Below, one piece after another: positions 36,814 through 46,272 of a stretch of DNA of 64,000 bases (within the stretch, counting starts at the first letter, position 1; each line of letters starts with the position of its first letter). Made by a program: the position numbers and the translations under genes. Source of the stretch: Acidobacteriota bacterium (GTDB lineage Bacteria; Acidobacteriota; Terriglobia; Terriglobales; Acidobacteriaceae); contig JAJZME010000075.1 of assembly GCA_021803035.1 (NCBI GenBank), positions 1 through 64,000 of the forward strand, read 5' to 3'. The notes beneath the pieces were generated by a model. The model did no database searches and had not been told where the DNA came from. It saw nothing but the letters and a program-made list of their open reading frames with translations.

Positions 36814-36940
36814 TTTTAACGATACGAGCCTGTGCGTTCCGGGTCAATGGGAGAAACGGCGAACATGCGGGCAATTTGCCACATGATGGCGAATCGCATA
36901 CGCGATACCGGGCGAGGACAGGACGAAAGCGGCAGCGGGT

Positions 36941-37042
36941 TCAGGAATCCATATCACGCGATCTGACCTTTTGGACCGCGGTCATTACGGCGGGGCCTAA
37001 GACGATCAAAACACACGCTGCGCCAATCAGAAGATCGTACAT
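36941..37042 (-). CDS. 33-aa putative membrane microprotein upstream of ccmE
   Basis: ATG at 37042 preceded by CAGGAGA; MYDLLIGAACVLIVLGPAVMTAVQKVRSRDMDS*; one hydrophobic helix; below ORF-track cutoff. Confidence 0.6.
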   Translation of the reverse strand: MYDLLIGAACVLIVLGPAVMTAVQKVRSRDMDS

Positions 37043-37166
37043 GGGAAATCTCCTGGGGGAAACGCCGGGTTGCGAATTCCCGTGGTTGCGGAATCATAGC
37101 GCAGCCCGCAAAGCATTGGGAAGGGCTGGAGTGCGGTATTATTTCGAGATTTCCACAGGGCGCCGC

Positions 37167-39341
37167 TCAGGGGGCGGAATTCAGTGTTTGGGTGGCGCGG
37201 TCGAGCGCCCGGGCCAACAGGAGCAACTGCTCGGCGGCCTGGCTTGCATTGCCGGTGCTGATGGCCGTGTGGACGCCAGGAAGCACTGCGGGTGCGTAGC
37301 CGGTGTAAAAGCCGGGAGCATAGATGACGTGCTTGTACCATGGGCGGCCGGACAGGCCGGCGGGGTCGAGGAAATCGGCTTCGGCCTGGCGCAGGGCGGC
37401 GTTCAGTCCGGCCAGATTGCCGACGGCCCTGGCTTGCAGTTCATGCGCTCTTTGCGCGGCGGCGGCAAACCGAGCAGCGGCGGCGACGACAGGCGCGAAG
37501 TCGAGCGCCAGGCCGTGCGCCGGGGCTTTGCGCCGGGCGGCGTCGAGATAGCCGGCGATGGAGCGCGCGTAGGCGACGTAGTCGTAGGGCAGCGCGTCAG
37601 CGTCTGCCATGTGGAGTGCTTCAAGGCCCAGGACGCGCGCCATCTCTTGCAGATAGAGGAAATGAGGATCGGCTTCGCGGGTATACCAGGCAAAATCGTC
37701 GAAGGCCGAGTGATAGACGCCGTAGGGGCCGTTGGAGCTAACGTCGGTGGAGGGCACGCCCGCATGCTGGAAAAACGGCGTGAAGTCGGATCCGGAGCCG
37801 AGGTCGCCGATGGAAACCTGCCGGGTCTGAGGCCCGGCGCCCGTGTTGTTCAGCAAGCCATCCTGCGCCCAATGGTCGTAGACTGTGCCGCCCAGGGGGC
37901 TGGGGACGGAACGGGCTACCTCGCGGACGAACTGCTTGAGCGAAGGCGCGGCGAAGGCTGAGAAGCTGGGGCCGGTGACGCCCACATCCACGTTGAAATA
38001 GGCGACGGCATTTTTGAGCACGGCGGCGTTCTGCTCGACCCACTCGGTTGAGCCCATCAGGCCTTCTTCCTCGCCGTCCCAACTGCAAAAGAGGATGGAG
38101 CGCCTGGGCCGCCAGCCGCTCTTGAGAAGCACGCCGACGCCGCGCACTGCTTCCAGCATGGCAGCGGTGCCGCTGGATGGATCGGATGCGCCAAAGGTCC
38201 ATGCGTCGCGGTGATTGCCGACGATGACCAGATGGCGGGGATATTGGGAACCCTGGACCTTGCCGATGACGTCCCAGATGACGCGGCGCTGGTAGTCCTG
38301 CCGGGAGACAAGATGCACTTTCACGCCGCCCGGCCCCAGATGGTAGGTGAACGGCAGCGCGCCCTGCCAGCTTTCCGGCGCGGCCGGGCCTTGGAGCGCT
38401 TTGAGGATGGGCGCGGCATCGTGATAGCTCAAGGGGATGGAGATGATGCGCGGCTGGTCGCCGTAGGGAGACTTGCGCGCGGAGTCAGGCAGGTTGAGTG
38501 TGGATGCAAAGCTTGGTGTTTCAGGATCGCCGGGATATTTGAAGGCGTACTGCACAGAGCCGCGCTGCACGGCGGTGGCCGGGCGCCAGGGGCCATCGGG
38601 CCAGGTCTTGCCCTGGTAGTAGCCACTCTCCTGTGGGTCGGAGTAGAGCAGCACTCCGATGGCGCCGCGCTGCTCGGCCAGGTAGACTTTGACGCCGCGG
38701 AAGATGGCACCGTAGCGGCAGATGACGATTTTGCCGCGCACGTCGATGTGCCGCGCGGCCAGCGCGTTGAAATCCTGCAGGCGGCCGTAGTTGGCGTAGA
38801 CCACGCCGGCGGTTACATCGCCCGAGCCGGAGGAGGAGTTGTAGGGCATGACGATGCGCGGGTCGTCGCCGTAGGGATCGCCTTTGACGTGTTCGCGCGT
38901 GGGTCCGGCCATGAGCAGATGGCCGTTGGGCGCGTAAGCCTGGACGCTGACCACCCTGGGCCAGTCGATCAGCACGCGGTAGGGAACGATTTTGGTTTGA
39001 AGGCCGGCGGCGCGGAACTTCGCGGCTACGTACTGGGCGGTGTTGTAGTCCTCGGGAGTGGCGGCCAGATGGGGCGCGGCGGTGAGAATCTGGAGGTCTT
39101 CACCGGCTGACTGGGGGCTGGGCACGGCAAGGAACCGGCTTTCAATCTTCGCTTCGGTGGCGAAGTTGGCGTAGCCGAAGACAGACGGGGCTGGGTGCGG
39201 TGGTTGGGGCTGACGGGCGGAGACAAGCGCCGGCAGCAGGGTGGGAACAAGGAACAAGGCGAGCACCTGGCGCACGATCATCGAGAGCGCTCCTTGACGA
39301 GCATCGGCGGAGACCCTTTTTGCCGGCAACACGGACGGCAA
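37167..39341 (-). CDS. M28 family metallopeptidase (glutamate carboxypeptidase II-like)
   Basis: VIVGNHRDAWTFGASDPSSGTAAMLE, CSWDGEEEGLMGSTEWVEQN, GSDFTPFFQHAGVPSTDV. Confidence 0.92.
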   Translation of the reverse strand: MPSVLPAKRVSADARQGALSMIVRQVLALFLVPTLLPALVSARQPQPPHPAPSVFGYANFATEAKIESRFLAVPSPQSAGEDLQILTAAPHLAATPEDYNTAQYVAAKFRAAGLQTKIVPYRVLIDWPRVVSVQAYAPNGHLLMAGPTREHVKGDPYGDDPRIVMPYNSSSGSGDVTAGVVYANYGRLQDFNALAARHIDVRGKIVICRYGAIFRGVKVYLAEQRGAIGVLLYSDPQESGYYQGKTWPDGPWRPATAVQRGSVQYAFKYPGDPETPSFASTLNLPDSARKSPYGDQPRIISIPLSYHDAAPILKALQGPAAPESWQGALPFTYHLGPGGVKVHLVSRQDYQRRVIWDVIGKVQGSQYPRHLVIVGNHRDAWTFGASDPSSGTAAMLEAVRGVGVLLKSGWRPRRSILFCSWDGEEEGLMGSTEWVEQNAAVLKNAVAYFNVDVGVTGPSFSAFAAPSLKQFVREVARSVPSPLGGTVYDHWAQDGLLNNTGAGPQTRQVSIGDLGSGSDFTPFFQHAGVPSTDVSSNGPYGVYHSAFDDFAWYTREADPHFLYLQEMARVLGLEALHMADADALPYDYVAYARSIAGYLDAARRKAPAHGLALDFAPVVAAAARFAAAAQRAHELQARAVGNLAGLNAALRQAEADFLDPAGLSGRPWYKHVIYAPGFYTGYAPAVLPGVHTAISTGNASQAAEQLLLLARALDRATQTLNSAP

Positions 39342-39401
39342 ATGGCGCGCTGGAGTTATGTGACAGCATACACCAGCGCGCCTGCCGGGATGTGTGGCTC
39401 G

Positions 39402-39827
39402 TTAGGTGGCCGGGGCAGTTGCCGGGGGCACAGGCTGGGCGCAGTGCGCGCAGCGGGTGGCTGCCAGCGGGATATCGCTGAGGCACTCCGGGCAGGGCCG
39501 AGTGCTGGGCGGAGCCGGCGGCGCGGGCTTCTTCATCCGGCTCATCAGTGAGTTCATGGGCAGCACGATGATGAAGTAGACGGCGGCGGCCACCAGAAGG
39601 AACGAGATGACGGCGTTGAAGAAATCGCCGAGCTGGACTTCGCCGCGAGCCACGTGAACCACGATGTAGCTGAAGTCGGGCTTGCCCACGGTGGCTGCCA
39701 GCAGCGGGTTGATGATGTCGGCGACCAGCTTGGCCACGATGTTGTTGAACGCCGTGCCCAGGATGACGGCAACGGCCAAGTCGATAACGTTTCCACGCAG
39801 GATGAAATCCCGGAAGCCTTTGAGCAT
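39402..39827 (-). CDS. mscL: Large-conductance mechanosensitive channel MscL with C-terminal Cys4 motif
   Basis: MLKGFRDFILRGNVIDLAVAVILGTAFNNIVAKLVADIINPLL...; C-terminal CPECLSDIPLAATRCAHC. Confidence 0.95.
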   Translation of the reverse strand: MLKGFRDFILRGNVIDLAVAVILGTAFNNIVAKLVADIINPLLAATVGKPDFSYIVVHVARGEVQLGDFFNAVISFLLVAAAVYFIIVLPMNSLMSRMKKPAPPAPPSTRPCPECLSDIPLAATRCAHCAQPVPPATAPAT

Positions 39828-40054
39828 GGTTCTTTCCTTTCGCGATGATCTAGACCGCGCGCGCCGGAAACGCTCCGCGGTCTATGCGTTGAACCATCGT
39901 ACTAGTAGTTTGCCGGGAGGGGGTAAAAAGGATGAGGGAATGGTTGCTGGACAGCCTGCGGCAAAAGTCGCAATTGGTGGGAATCCAGGCCTCAGCGGCT
40001 GATGCTGTGTTCATTCAAAGGCAGACTTTGGCCAGGGCTTGCAAGGGGCATAAT

Positions 40055-40099
40055 GCGCGCTAGGCAGACGATCTGCGGCAGATCGCCTGCCTAGCGCGC
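40055..40099 (-). terminator. Near-perfect palindrome overlapping mtnA stop codon (terminator-like)
   Basis: GCGCGCTAGGCAGACGATCTGC-G-GCAGATCGCCTGCCTAGCGCGC, 21/22 paired positions; no T tract. Confidence 0.6.
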
Positions 40100-41140
40100 G
40101 ACCATGTCCATTTCGCGGAGCGAGGTGGAATAAGGCGGGCGCAACACACCGCGTTCGGTCACGATGGCGGTGATGAACCTGGCCGGGGTGACATCGAAGG
40201 CCGGATTGCAGATGCCCACGCCGTTGGGCGTCAACTGCTTGCCGGCATGGTGGGTGACTTCGACCGCGGGGCGCTCTTCGATGGGGATGGAATCGCCGGT
40301 GGGCGTCGCCATGTCGATGGTGGACCACGGCGCGGCCACATAGAACGGGATGCCGTGCTCTTTAGCGAGAATGGCGACGTTGTAGGTGCCGATCTTGTTG
40401 GCGGTATCGCCGTTGCTGGCAATGCGGTCGGCGCCGACCACCACGGCGTGGATGCGTCCCTGGCGCATGAGGCTGGCGGCCATGTTGTCGCAGATGACGG
40501 TGGTAGGAATGCCGTCGGCCATCAGTTCCCAGGCGGTGAGCCGCGCGCCCTGCAGGAAGGGGCGCGTTTCGTCGGCGTAGACGTGAATGTGCTTGCCCTG
40601 TTCGACGGCAGAGCGGATGACGCCGAGGGCGGTGCCGTAGCCGCAGGTGGCCAGAGCGCCGGCGTTGCAGTGCGTGAGCACGCCGCCCTGCTGGGGCAGC
40701 AGCGCGCCGCCGAAGCCGCCCATGGCTTTGCAGGCAGCGATGTCTTCGTTGTACATGGCGTGGGCTTCTGCCAGAAGCCGCTGCCGGATCTGCTCCATGG
40801 TGGCACCGGAGAGGCGGAGGTTGCCGAAGAGCCGCTTCATGCGGTCGATGGCCCAGAAGAGATTGACGGCCGTGGGCCGCGTGGAGGCCAGGCGGGCGCA
40901 TACGCGTTCGAACTCGGGGGCGAACTCGGCGGGCGTGGCGGCCCGAGATTGGATTGCGCCGAGCGCGACGCCATATGCGGCGGAGACACCGATGGCGGGC
41001 GCGCCGCGCACCACCATGGTGACAATCACGTCGGCCACCTGTTCGTGGGTGGTGGCGAGCACGTAGCTCTCTTCGAGCGGGAGCCTGGTTTGGTCAATAA
41101 AGCGGACGCCTTCGCCGGTCCATGTCAGGGTGGGTATCAT
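40091..41140 (-). CDS. mtnA: S-methyl-5-thioribose-1-phosphate isomerase
   Basis: [18 protein letters not shown]...[19 protein letters not shown]...[20 protein letters not shown]...[20 protein letters not shown]. Confidence 0.96.
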   Translation of the reverse strand: MIPTLTWTGEGVRFIDQTRLPLEESYVLATTHEQVADVIVTMVVRGAPAIGVSAAYGVALGAIQSRAATPAEFAPEFERVCARLASTRPTAVNLFWAIDRMKRLFGNLRLSGATMEQIRQRLLAEAHAMYNEDIAACKAMGGFGGALLPQQGGVLTHCNAGALATCGYGTALGVIRSAVEQGKHIHVYADETRPFLQGARLTAWELMADGIPTTVICDNMAASLMRQGRIHAVVVGADRIASNGDTANKIGTYNVAILAKEHGIPFYVAAPWSTIDMATPTGDSIPIEERPAVEVTHHAGKQLTPNGVGICNPAFDVTPARFITAIVTERGVLRPPYSTSLREMDMVAR

Positions 41141-41387
41141 GCAACATCAGTGTAAACTGCCAGAAAGGCGCGGGCGGCGGCGGGTCTGAAAACATTTTCA
41201 TTTTCCGCTGGACGCGCACTGCTTTAGTGCGTAGAGTGATTGCGATCCCATTGCGAGCGGTTTTCCGGGGGCCATCCGATTGCGCCGTCTTCCCGCCATA
41301 CGGAGGCGACAGCGCGGTACGCGAGGGCAACCGCCGATCCGCACGGCGCAAGAGGATCTTTTGAAAGGAAGCGAGGCAAGATCTCCC

Positions 41388-42626
41388 ATGGCTACACGAT
41401 CCACGCAGGCCGCCGCGCAGGCATCCAGCTATCTCATCCCGTTCATCATCGTGACTGCGTTGTTCGGCTTCTTCGGGTTCCTGACCAACATGAACAGCAA
41501 CCTGATGCCGCAGATGAAGTCGATCTTCAACCTCAACTACGGGATGGCCATGTCGCCGACGATCGCGTGGTTCCTTGCCTACCTGGTCTTCTCGATTCCC
41601 TCGGCCAAGCTGATTGAAGCAGTGGGTTACAAGCGGACCATGGTGATCTCGCTGTTCGTCATGATGGTGGGCGCGCTGATCTTTGTTCCGGCGGCGCGGA
41701 TGGTCAGCTTTCCGCTGTTCATGACGGCCATCTTTGTGCTGGCCACGGGCGTCACGGCGCTGCAGACCTCGGCGAATCCTTACGTGTCGATTCTGGGGCC
41801 GGAGCACAGCGCACCGGCGCGGCTGACGCTGTCGCAGGCCTTCAACTCGCTGGGCGCGGCGCTGGCGCCGGTCGTGGTGGTGCACTTCATTCTGACCAAT
41901 CCGTCGAAGACGGCCAATCAAGCGGCCATCGCGCAGACGGTGCAGGGGCCGTATGTGGTGATTGCCGCGGCGTTGCTGGTGCTGGGCATCGCCATCATGT
42001 TCATGCACCTGCCGGCCATAACGGCGCCGCGCGAGTCGCACCCGGCCAGTGAAGACGGGCGCAGCATCTGGAGCTACTCGCATACGGTGCTGGGCATGGT
42101 GGGCATCTTCTTCTATGTGGGCATCGAGATTGCGCTGGCCGCCATCGCCATCGACTACTTTCGCTCCGAAGGCATCACCAGCGCGCGCCTGATCGCGCTT
42201 ATGGCCCTGCTCTACTATCTGCTGATCGGCGCGGGACGTTTTGTGGGCACGGTGCTGATGAAGTGGATCGCGGCGCGGATGCTGCTCGCGGTGCTGGGCT
42301 TTGTGGGCGTGGCGCTGCTGCTGATCTCCATGTTCACGCACGGCGATGTGGCCGCCTGGACGCTGGTGCTTTGCGGCGTGGCCAATTCGATCATGTATCC
42401 GACGATCTTTGCGCTAGGCATCGCCGAACTGGGGCCGCTGACCAGCGAAGGCTCGGGCATTATCACCATGGGCAATGTGGGCGGGGCGGTGGTTCCGTTC
42501 CTGCTGGGCGTGCTGGCTGATAAGGTGGGGATTCAATTCGCTTTCATCGTGCCGATCCTGTGCTACCTGTATGTGTCGTACTACGGGCTGTTGGGATGCG
42601 TCCCGCGGCGGAGGGTTGCGGCATAA
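41388..42626 (+). CDS. MFS sugar transporter (FucP/GluP-like)
   Basis: LFGFFGFLTNMNSNLMPQMKSIFNLNYGMAM...TSANPYVSILGPEHSAPARLTLSQAFNSLGAALAP. Confidence 0.88.
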   Translation: MATRSTQAAAQASSYLIPFIIVTALFGFFGFLTNMNSNLMPQMKSIFNLNYGMAMSPTIAWFLAYLVFSIPSAKLIEAVGYKRTMVISLFVMMVGALIFVPAARMVSFPLFMTAIFVLATGVTALQTSANPYVSILGPEHSAPARLTLSQAFNSLGAALAPVVVVHFILTNPSKTANQAAIAQTVQGPYVVIAAALLVLGIAIMFMHLPAITAPRESHPASEDGRSIWSYSHTVLGMVGIFFYVGIEIALAAIAIDYFRSEGITSARLIALMALLYYLLIGAGRFVGTVLMKWIAARMLLAVLGFVGVALLLISMFTHGDVAAWTLVLCGVANSIMYPTIFALGIAELGPLTSEGSGIITMGNVGGAVVPFLLGVLADKVGIQFAFIVPILCYLYVSYYGLLGCVPRRRVAA

Positions 42627-42710
42627 GGCAGGCTTCAGAGCGTAGCGTGCCCGGGAAGATTCGCTAATCGGCAGAGGCCCATGGCGAGGCACATGGGAGA
42701 TGTGGCGTGC

Positions 42711-42970
42711 CGCAATGTGGGAAGTGTGGCCATGCGCATCTTCGTTTTTGGCCGGAAATAAATTGCCTGCAAAAAATCTGTGGGAAAGAAAAATATTTAG
42801 AGGGGGGTGGGGGTGCTCACGACGGGAGTCCGCGGGGCCAGCGGAGTTGGCGGGGCTGGCAGGGTCGCGATGGTCATGATTGTCTTCTCCGCGGACAGGT
42901 GTTGTATGGAGGCAGCCATGTTTCTATTGTGCACAGGGGACTGAAATTGCCTGCAACGGTAAGTTGATGG
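42711..42970 (+). repeat. Three-copy intergenic element, copy C
   Basis: cgcaatgtgggaagtgtggccatgcgcatcttcgtttttggccggaaataaattgcctgcaaaaaatctgtgggaaagaaaaatattt; tail cgcgatggtcatga ... gaaattgcctgcaacggtaagtt. Confidence 0.7.
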
Positions 42971-43302
42971 ATTTGCTTTGGTTGCAGCGCGCGGGACTTG
43001 ACGATTTTTGGGGTGAACGCCTTGGGTGGAGCGTTGCGGGACATTGGGAGCTTCCATCCCCGGTCCCCAAGGGCGAGGGACCGGCCACCCTCAGTTGAAT
43101 CATCATCCCCATGAGATCGTGGCCGCCCGCCGATGGAAGGATGAACGAAGACGCCGGTTGAGTTCGGTGGTTTCCCGGGTGCTCAAATGCGAGGCACCCG
43201 GGAAACCTATCATTGGTGGCCGCTCAGCATCTCTTGGACCCGGACCACCCGCCTTGTTTGAGCCAGAGGCTGGCGCACTGCAACGAGCGCTGGCTTGCAG
43301 AA

Positions 43303-45135
43303 CTACTGAGGTATTTGCGTCATGTAAATACCGCCCCAGCCGGCTGCCTCAATGCCCATGCCGATGTTGATAACGATCATATCTCCGCGAAATCCGTCGC
43401 GCTCGATCCCCATGGTCGTAACCGGGAGGGGTACTGCGGGTCCGATCGGATTCTTGTTTTCATCGACAGGGATGTACGTTGCCGCCGGATCGAAGAGAGT
43501 GCCATCCATGCCTGTGGCGACAAGAGTTGTGAACCGCACAGGGCCATCCGGCCCCGTGCGCAAGTAAATACCGTCTGTGGGGCTGTTGTAGGCGCCGTTG
43601 ACAACCTCGCCGGTTCTTGCCTTGAACGCCACATGTACATTGGCGTTGGACAGTTTGCCGTCAACCAGTCCGGATACGGCGACGAAGCTTCCGGAGCGCC
43701 AGCGTGCCGGCTCGCCATCCAGCTCGCCGCCGCTGCCTCCACCTTCACCGGAGACATCCTGAGGTGCAGGAACCTTGCCGGAGAAATTCCAGTAAACAAA
43801 ATCAGAAAAGTTCTCAGGAGATGTCGCTGCGGCCCACATGGAGTGTGTGACTGTGTCGTAAACAAAGATGCCCTGGTGCACGGGAACGGTGGTCTGAAAT
43901 CCATTGCCTTTGGTGCCGGGCGTGACTCCGTCACCATACAGCGACTTGCAATAGGCCACTCTCTCCTGGTTTCCGTCATTCGGACACTGCAGCACCAGAT
44001 TCTTGACTTCGGATCCCCATGCGCCCCAAAAGGCGACGAAACGGCCGTCGAAAGACACTCCCTCGCCAAGCTTATTGAAGAACGCGCCCTTCTTTTGGCC
44101 CGGCACTGGATCGCCAATCTTGACCAGGGGTGTAAGTGGTGGCGGCTGAGTTGTGCTATTCAATGGGGCCAGATAGATTCCTCCATAGGATGGGGCATCT
44201 TCATTATCGAAGCCTGCAAAGACCGCCTTCATATCTGCTGCGCTAGGCGGCGCTGTTGAGCCGAATTTCACGTCCGTACCGGGAATCAGGGTGTTGCTGT
44301 CAGCAATGAGCGTCGCGGGCTCAGTGCCACCGGCTGGTTCCATGCCTGTGTCGCCAATTGGAGTTTGGGTCAAGAGACGGTAATAGACGCCTGTCTTGGA
44401 GAGCACTGCGCCTGGATTATTCACGTCAGGAACGCTGTAATTGCCCTTGAAGACGATGATGTTTTTGCCGGTTACCGCAGGAGCGCCTGGAAAGACATCG
44501 AACTTGACATCTTGTTCGAACACCTCGGGAACTCTGAAAAACCTGAATTCCGGATCGGCGCCGAGATTATCTATTCCGGTGATGAGAGGGCCGAAAGGAT
44601 TGGTGTAAATGCCGGTGGTGCCTCCCCGGGTGAGGATCGGCTCTCCCGTAGCCGGATCGGTTCCGGTCTGGTATTCCCAAACGGGAGAATGACTGCCACG
44701 CGAGACCACGGTATCAGACCACATGTCGATGCGCGGAAACGAAGGCGGCTCCGTAAAGGTCATCAATCCACTCCCGGTTGGACTCTGAATGTTATTCGGC
44801 GGAGGCACGCTTGTGGTGCGGTCAAAGAGTGCGGTTACGGCCGTGCCATCTTGAGCCATGTTGCGGAGAAATACTCCGTGAGCCGGCTCGCCACTGTCTC
44901 CACCCGTGCTTCGCGCACGGAATACGACAAGCTTATTCATGTTGATGGAAGGCTGGTTGTAGCTGTTGAAGGTGCGGGTGTCGTGGGGAACCTTAAAGCT
45001 ATTATTGACGACGATCTTCCACTGGGTCTGAGTTGTGGGTTGCGTGAGCGCTGTTTGTGCGGATCCGGTGGCTGAAGCGAGAAGAAGGGTTCCGGACATG
45101 CAGCCATAGAGTATTCCAAGACGAACATTTCTCAT
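43303..45135 (-). CDS. Secreted protein of unknown function, possible beta-propeller-like
   Basis: Signal peptide MRNVRLGILYGCMSGTLLLASATGSAQ; recurring VVFRARS / IIVFKGNY / VAFWGAWG / VAVSGLV strands; start chosen at 45135 (ORF opens at 45282). Confidence 0.65.
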   Translation of the reverse strand: MRNVRLGILYGCMSGTLLLASATGSAQTALTQPTTQTQWKIVVNNSFKVPHDTRTFNSYNQPSINMNKLVVFRARSTGGDSGEPAHGVFLRNMAQDGTAVTALFDRTTSVPPPNNIQSPTGSGLMTFTEPPSFPRIDMWSDTVVSRGSHSPVWEYQTGTDPATGEPILTRGGTTGIYTNPFGPLITGIDNLGADPEFRFFRVPEVFEQDVKFDVFPGAPAVTGKNIIVFKGNYSVPDVNNPGAVLSKTGVYYRLLTQTPIGDTGMEPAGGTEPATLIADSNTLIPGTDVKFGSTAPPSAADMKAVFAGFDNEDAPSYGGIYLAPLNSTTQPPPLTPLVKIGDPVPGQKKGAFFNKLGEGVSFDGRFVAFWGAWGSEVKNLVLQCPNDGNQERVAYCKSLYGDGVTPGTKGNGFQTTVPVHQGIFVYDTVTHSMWAAATSPENFSDFVYWNFSGKVPAPQDVSGEGGGSGGELDGEPARWRSGSFVAVSGLVDGKLSNANVHVAFKARTGEVVNGAYNSPTDGIYLRTGPDGPVRFTTLVATGMDGTLFDPAATYIPVDENKNPIGPAVPLPVTTMGIERDGFRGDMIVINIGMGIEAAGWGGIYMTQIPQ

Positions 45136-45479
45136 TTGTGCTCTCTCCCAGACGGTCGAATTTGTTGCGGGCTTTCTCAGATTCATGACGGCAAGCCGGT
45201 TTGATGTTGGCGGGACTTGTTGCCAATGCCGCGCAATCCTGATCGCGAGGCCCGTCGTGCAACCGCGTATGGAAGAACACATGTATCTCTACTCAATTAC
45301 TCAAACCTGTGATTTCAAATACGTCATCTTGTGATGATTACGAAACCCAGATGACTTGCGGGTACCTGCTGTTCAAAGATCTGCACAAATTGTGAGGATC
45401 TTTGAATAGCAGAGCTCCGCCGCAGGCAAAAGTTGTCGTCACTTTTCGACTTCTCAATAGAGTTTTGACATTCTAGAAG

Positions 45480-45870
45480 AGCGCGCAGACGAAGACCCGT
45501 CTGTGGGGCCCCGGTTTGCGATGAATATAGCGGATCACCTCGGAGCGGGCCTTCTCCCCGTGGATGTTGCTGTCGTAATGGCGGTCCTGCCAGGATTTCT
45601 CGCGCGAGCCTCTCAGATTGCGCGAGGTGATCTGCTTGACGGCTTTCAAGAAACTGCGCCAGCAGAATCCGCGGCGGCTCATTGACAAGCAGGTGAACAT
45701 GCTCAGGCATGAGAATCTAGGCATAGACCCGCGCCTGATGCCGCGCGCGTCTGTTCCAGCACGCCCTCGAACGTTTCCCTGACCCCTGGCGCTTCAAGCA
45801 GCCGAAGATGGTGAAAGCAACTGAACGTGATGCAATGCGGAGTTTCCGCCTGCTGGAACCGTTTCAGGCC
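45480..45870 (-). pseudogene. Degraded REP-associated (RAYT/IS200-like) transposase
   Basis: MPEHVHLLVNEPPR in one frame, KAVKQITSRNLRGSREKSWQDRHYDSNIHGEKARSEVIRYIHRKPGPHRRVF in another, CITFSCFHHLRLLEAPGVRETFEGVLEQTR upstream in a third. Confidence 0.75.
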
Positions 45871-46272
45871 GCACGGCATGAACCCATCTTAGACACATAC
45901 CGCCCGTTCATCGCAAAGAACGCGATGAACGGAGCACAGCCCTTCGTGTTCACGGTGATGCTTAGGGGCAGGACGGGGCCACTGCCGGAGCGCGTTAAAA
46001 GCAACCGCGGATCCTTCGGCTGTGCCTCTGGATGACAACCACGAAGGGCGACGAGAGCGTATTACCGGCCATGTGATCTTTGCAATTCCCCCGCCTGTTT
46101 CATATTGAGAGCGGGGGCTGCGGCCTCTGAAGCGCCGGCTGACCAGCCGTTCCTTATCAAAACCGGGCTTTCACCGCGGAGTGTTTGGGGCAGGACTTGC
46201 TCGCGGATGGACGCACGGCGGCTGCACTGCGTAGATTGAAGTAGGTATTCTTTTGATTTTGAGGGGAGTGAC

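Noticed and set aside
41094-42341. 415-aa minus-strand ORF opposite the MFS transporter
   Set aside because: Low-complexity RRH-rich antisense frame; the MFS protein is convincing on +.
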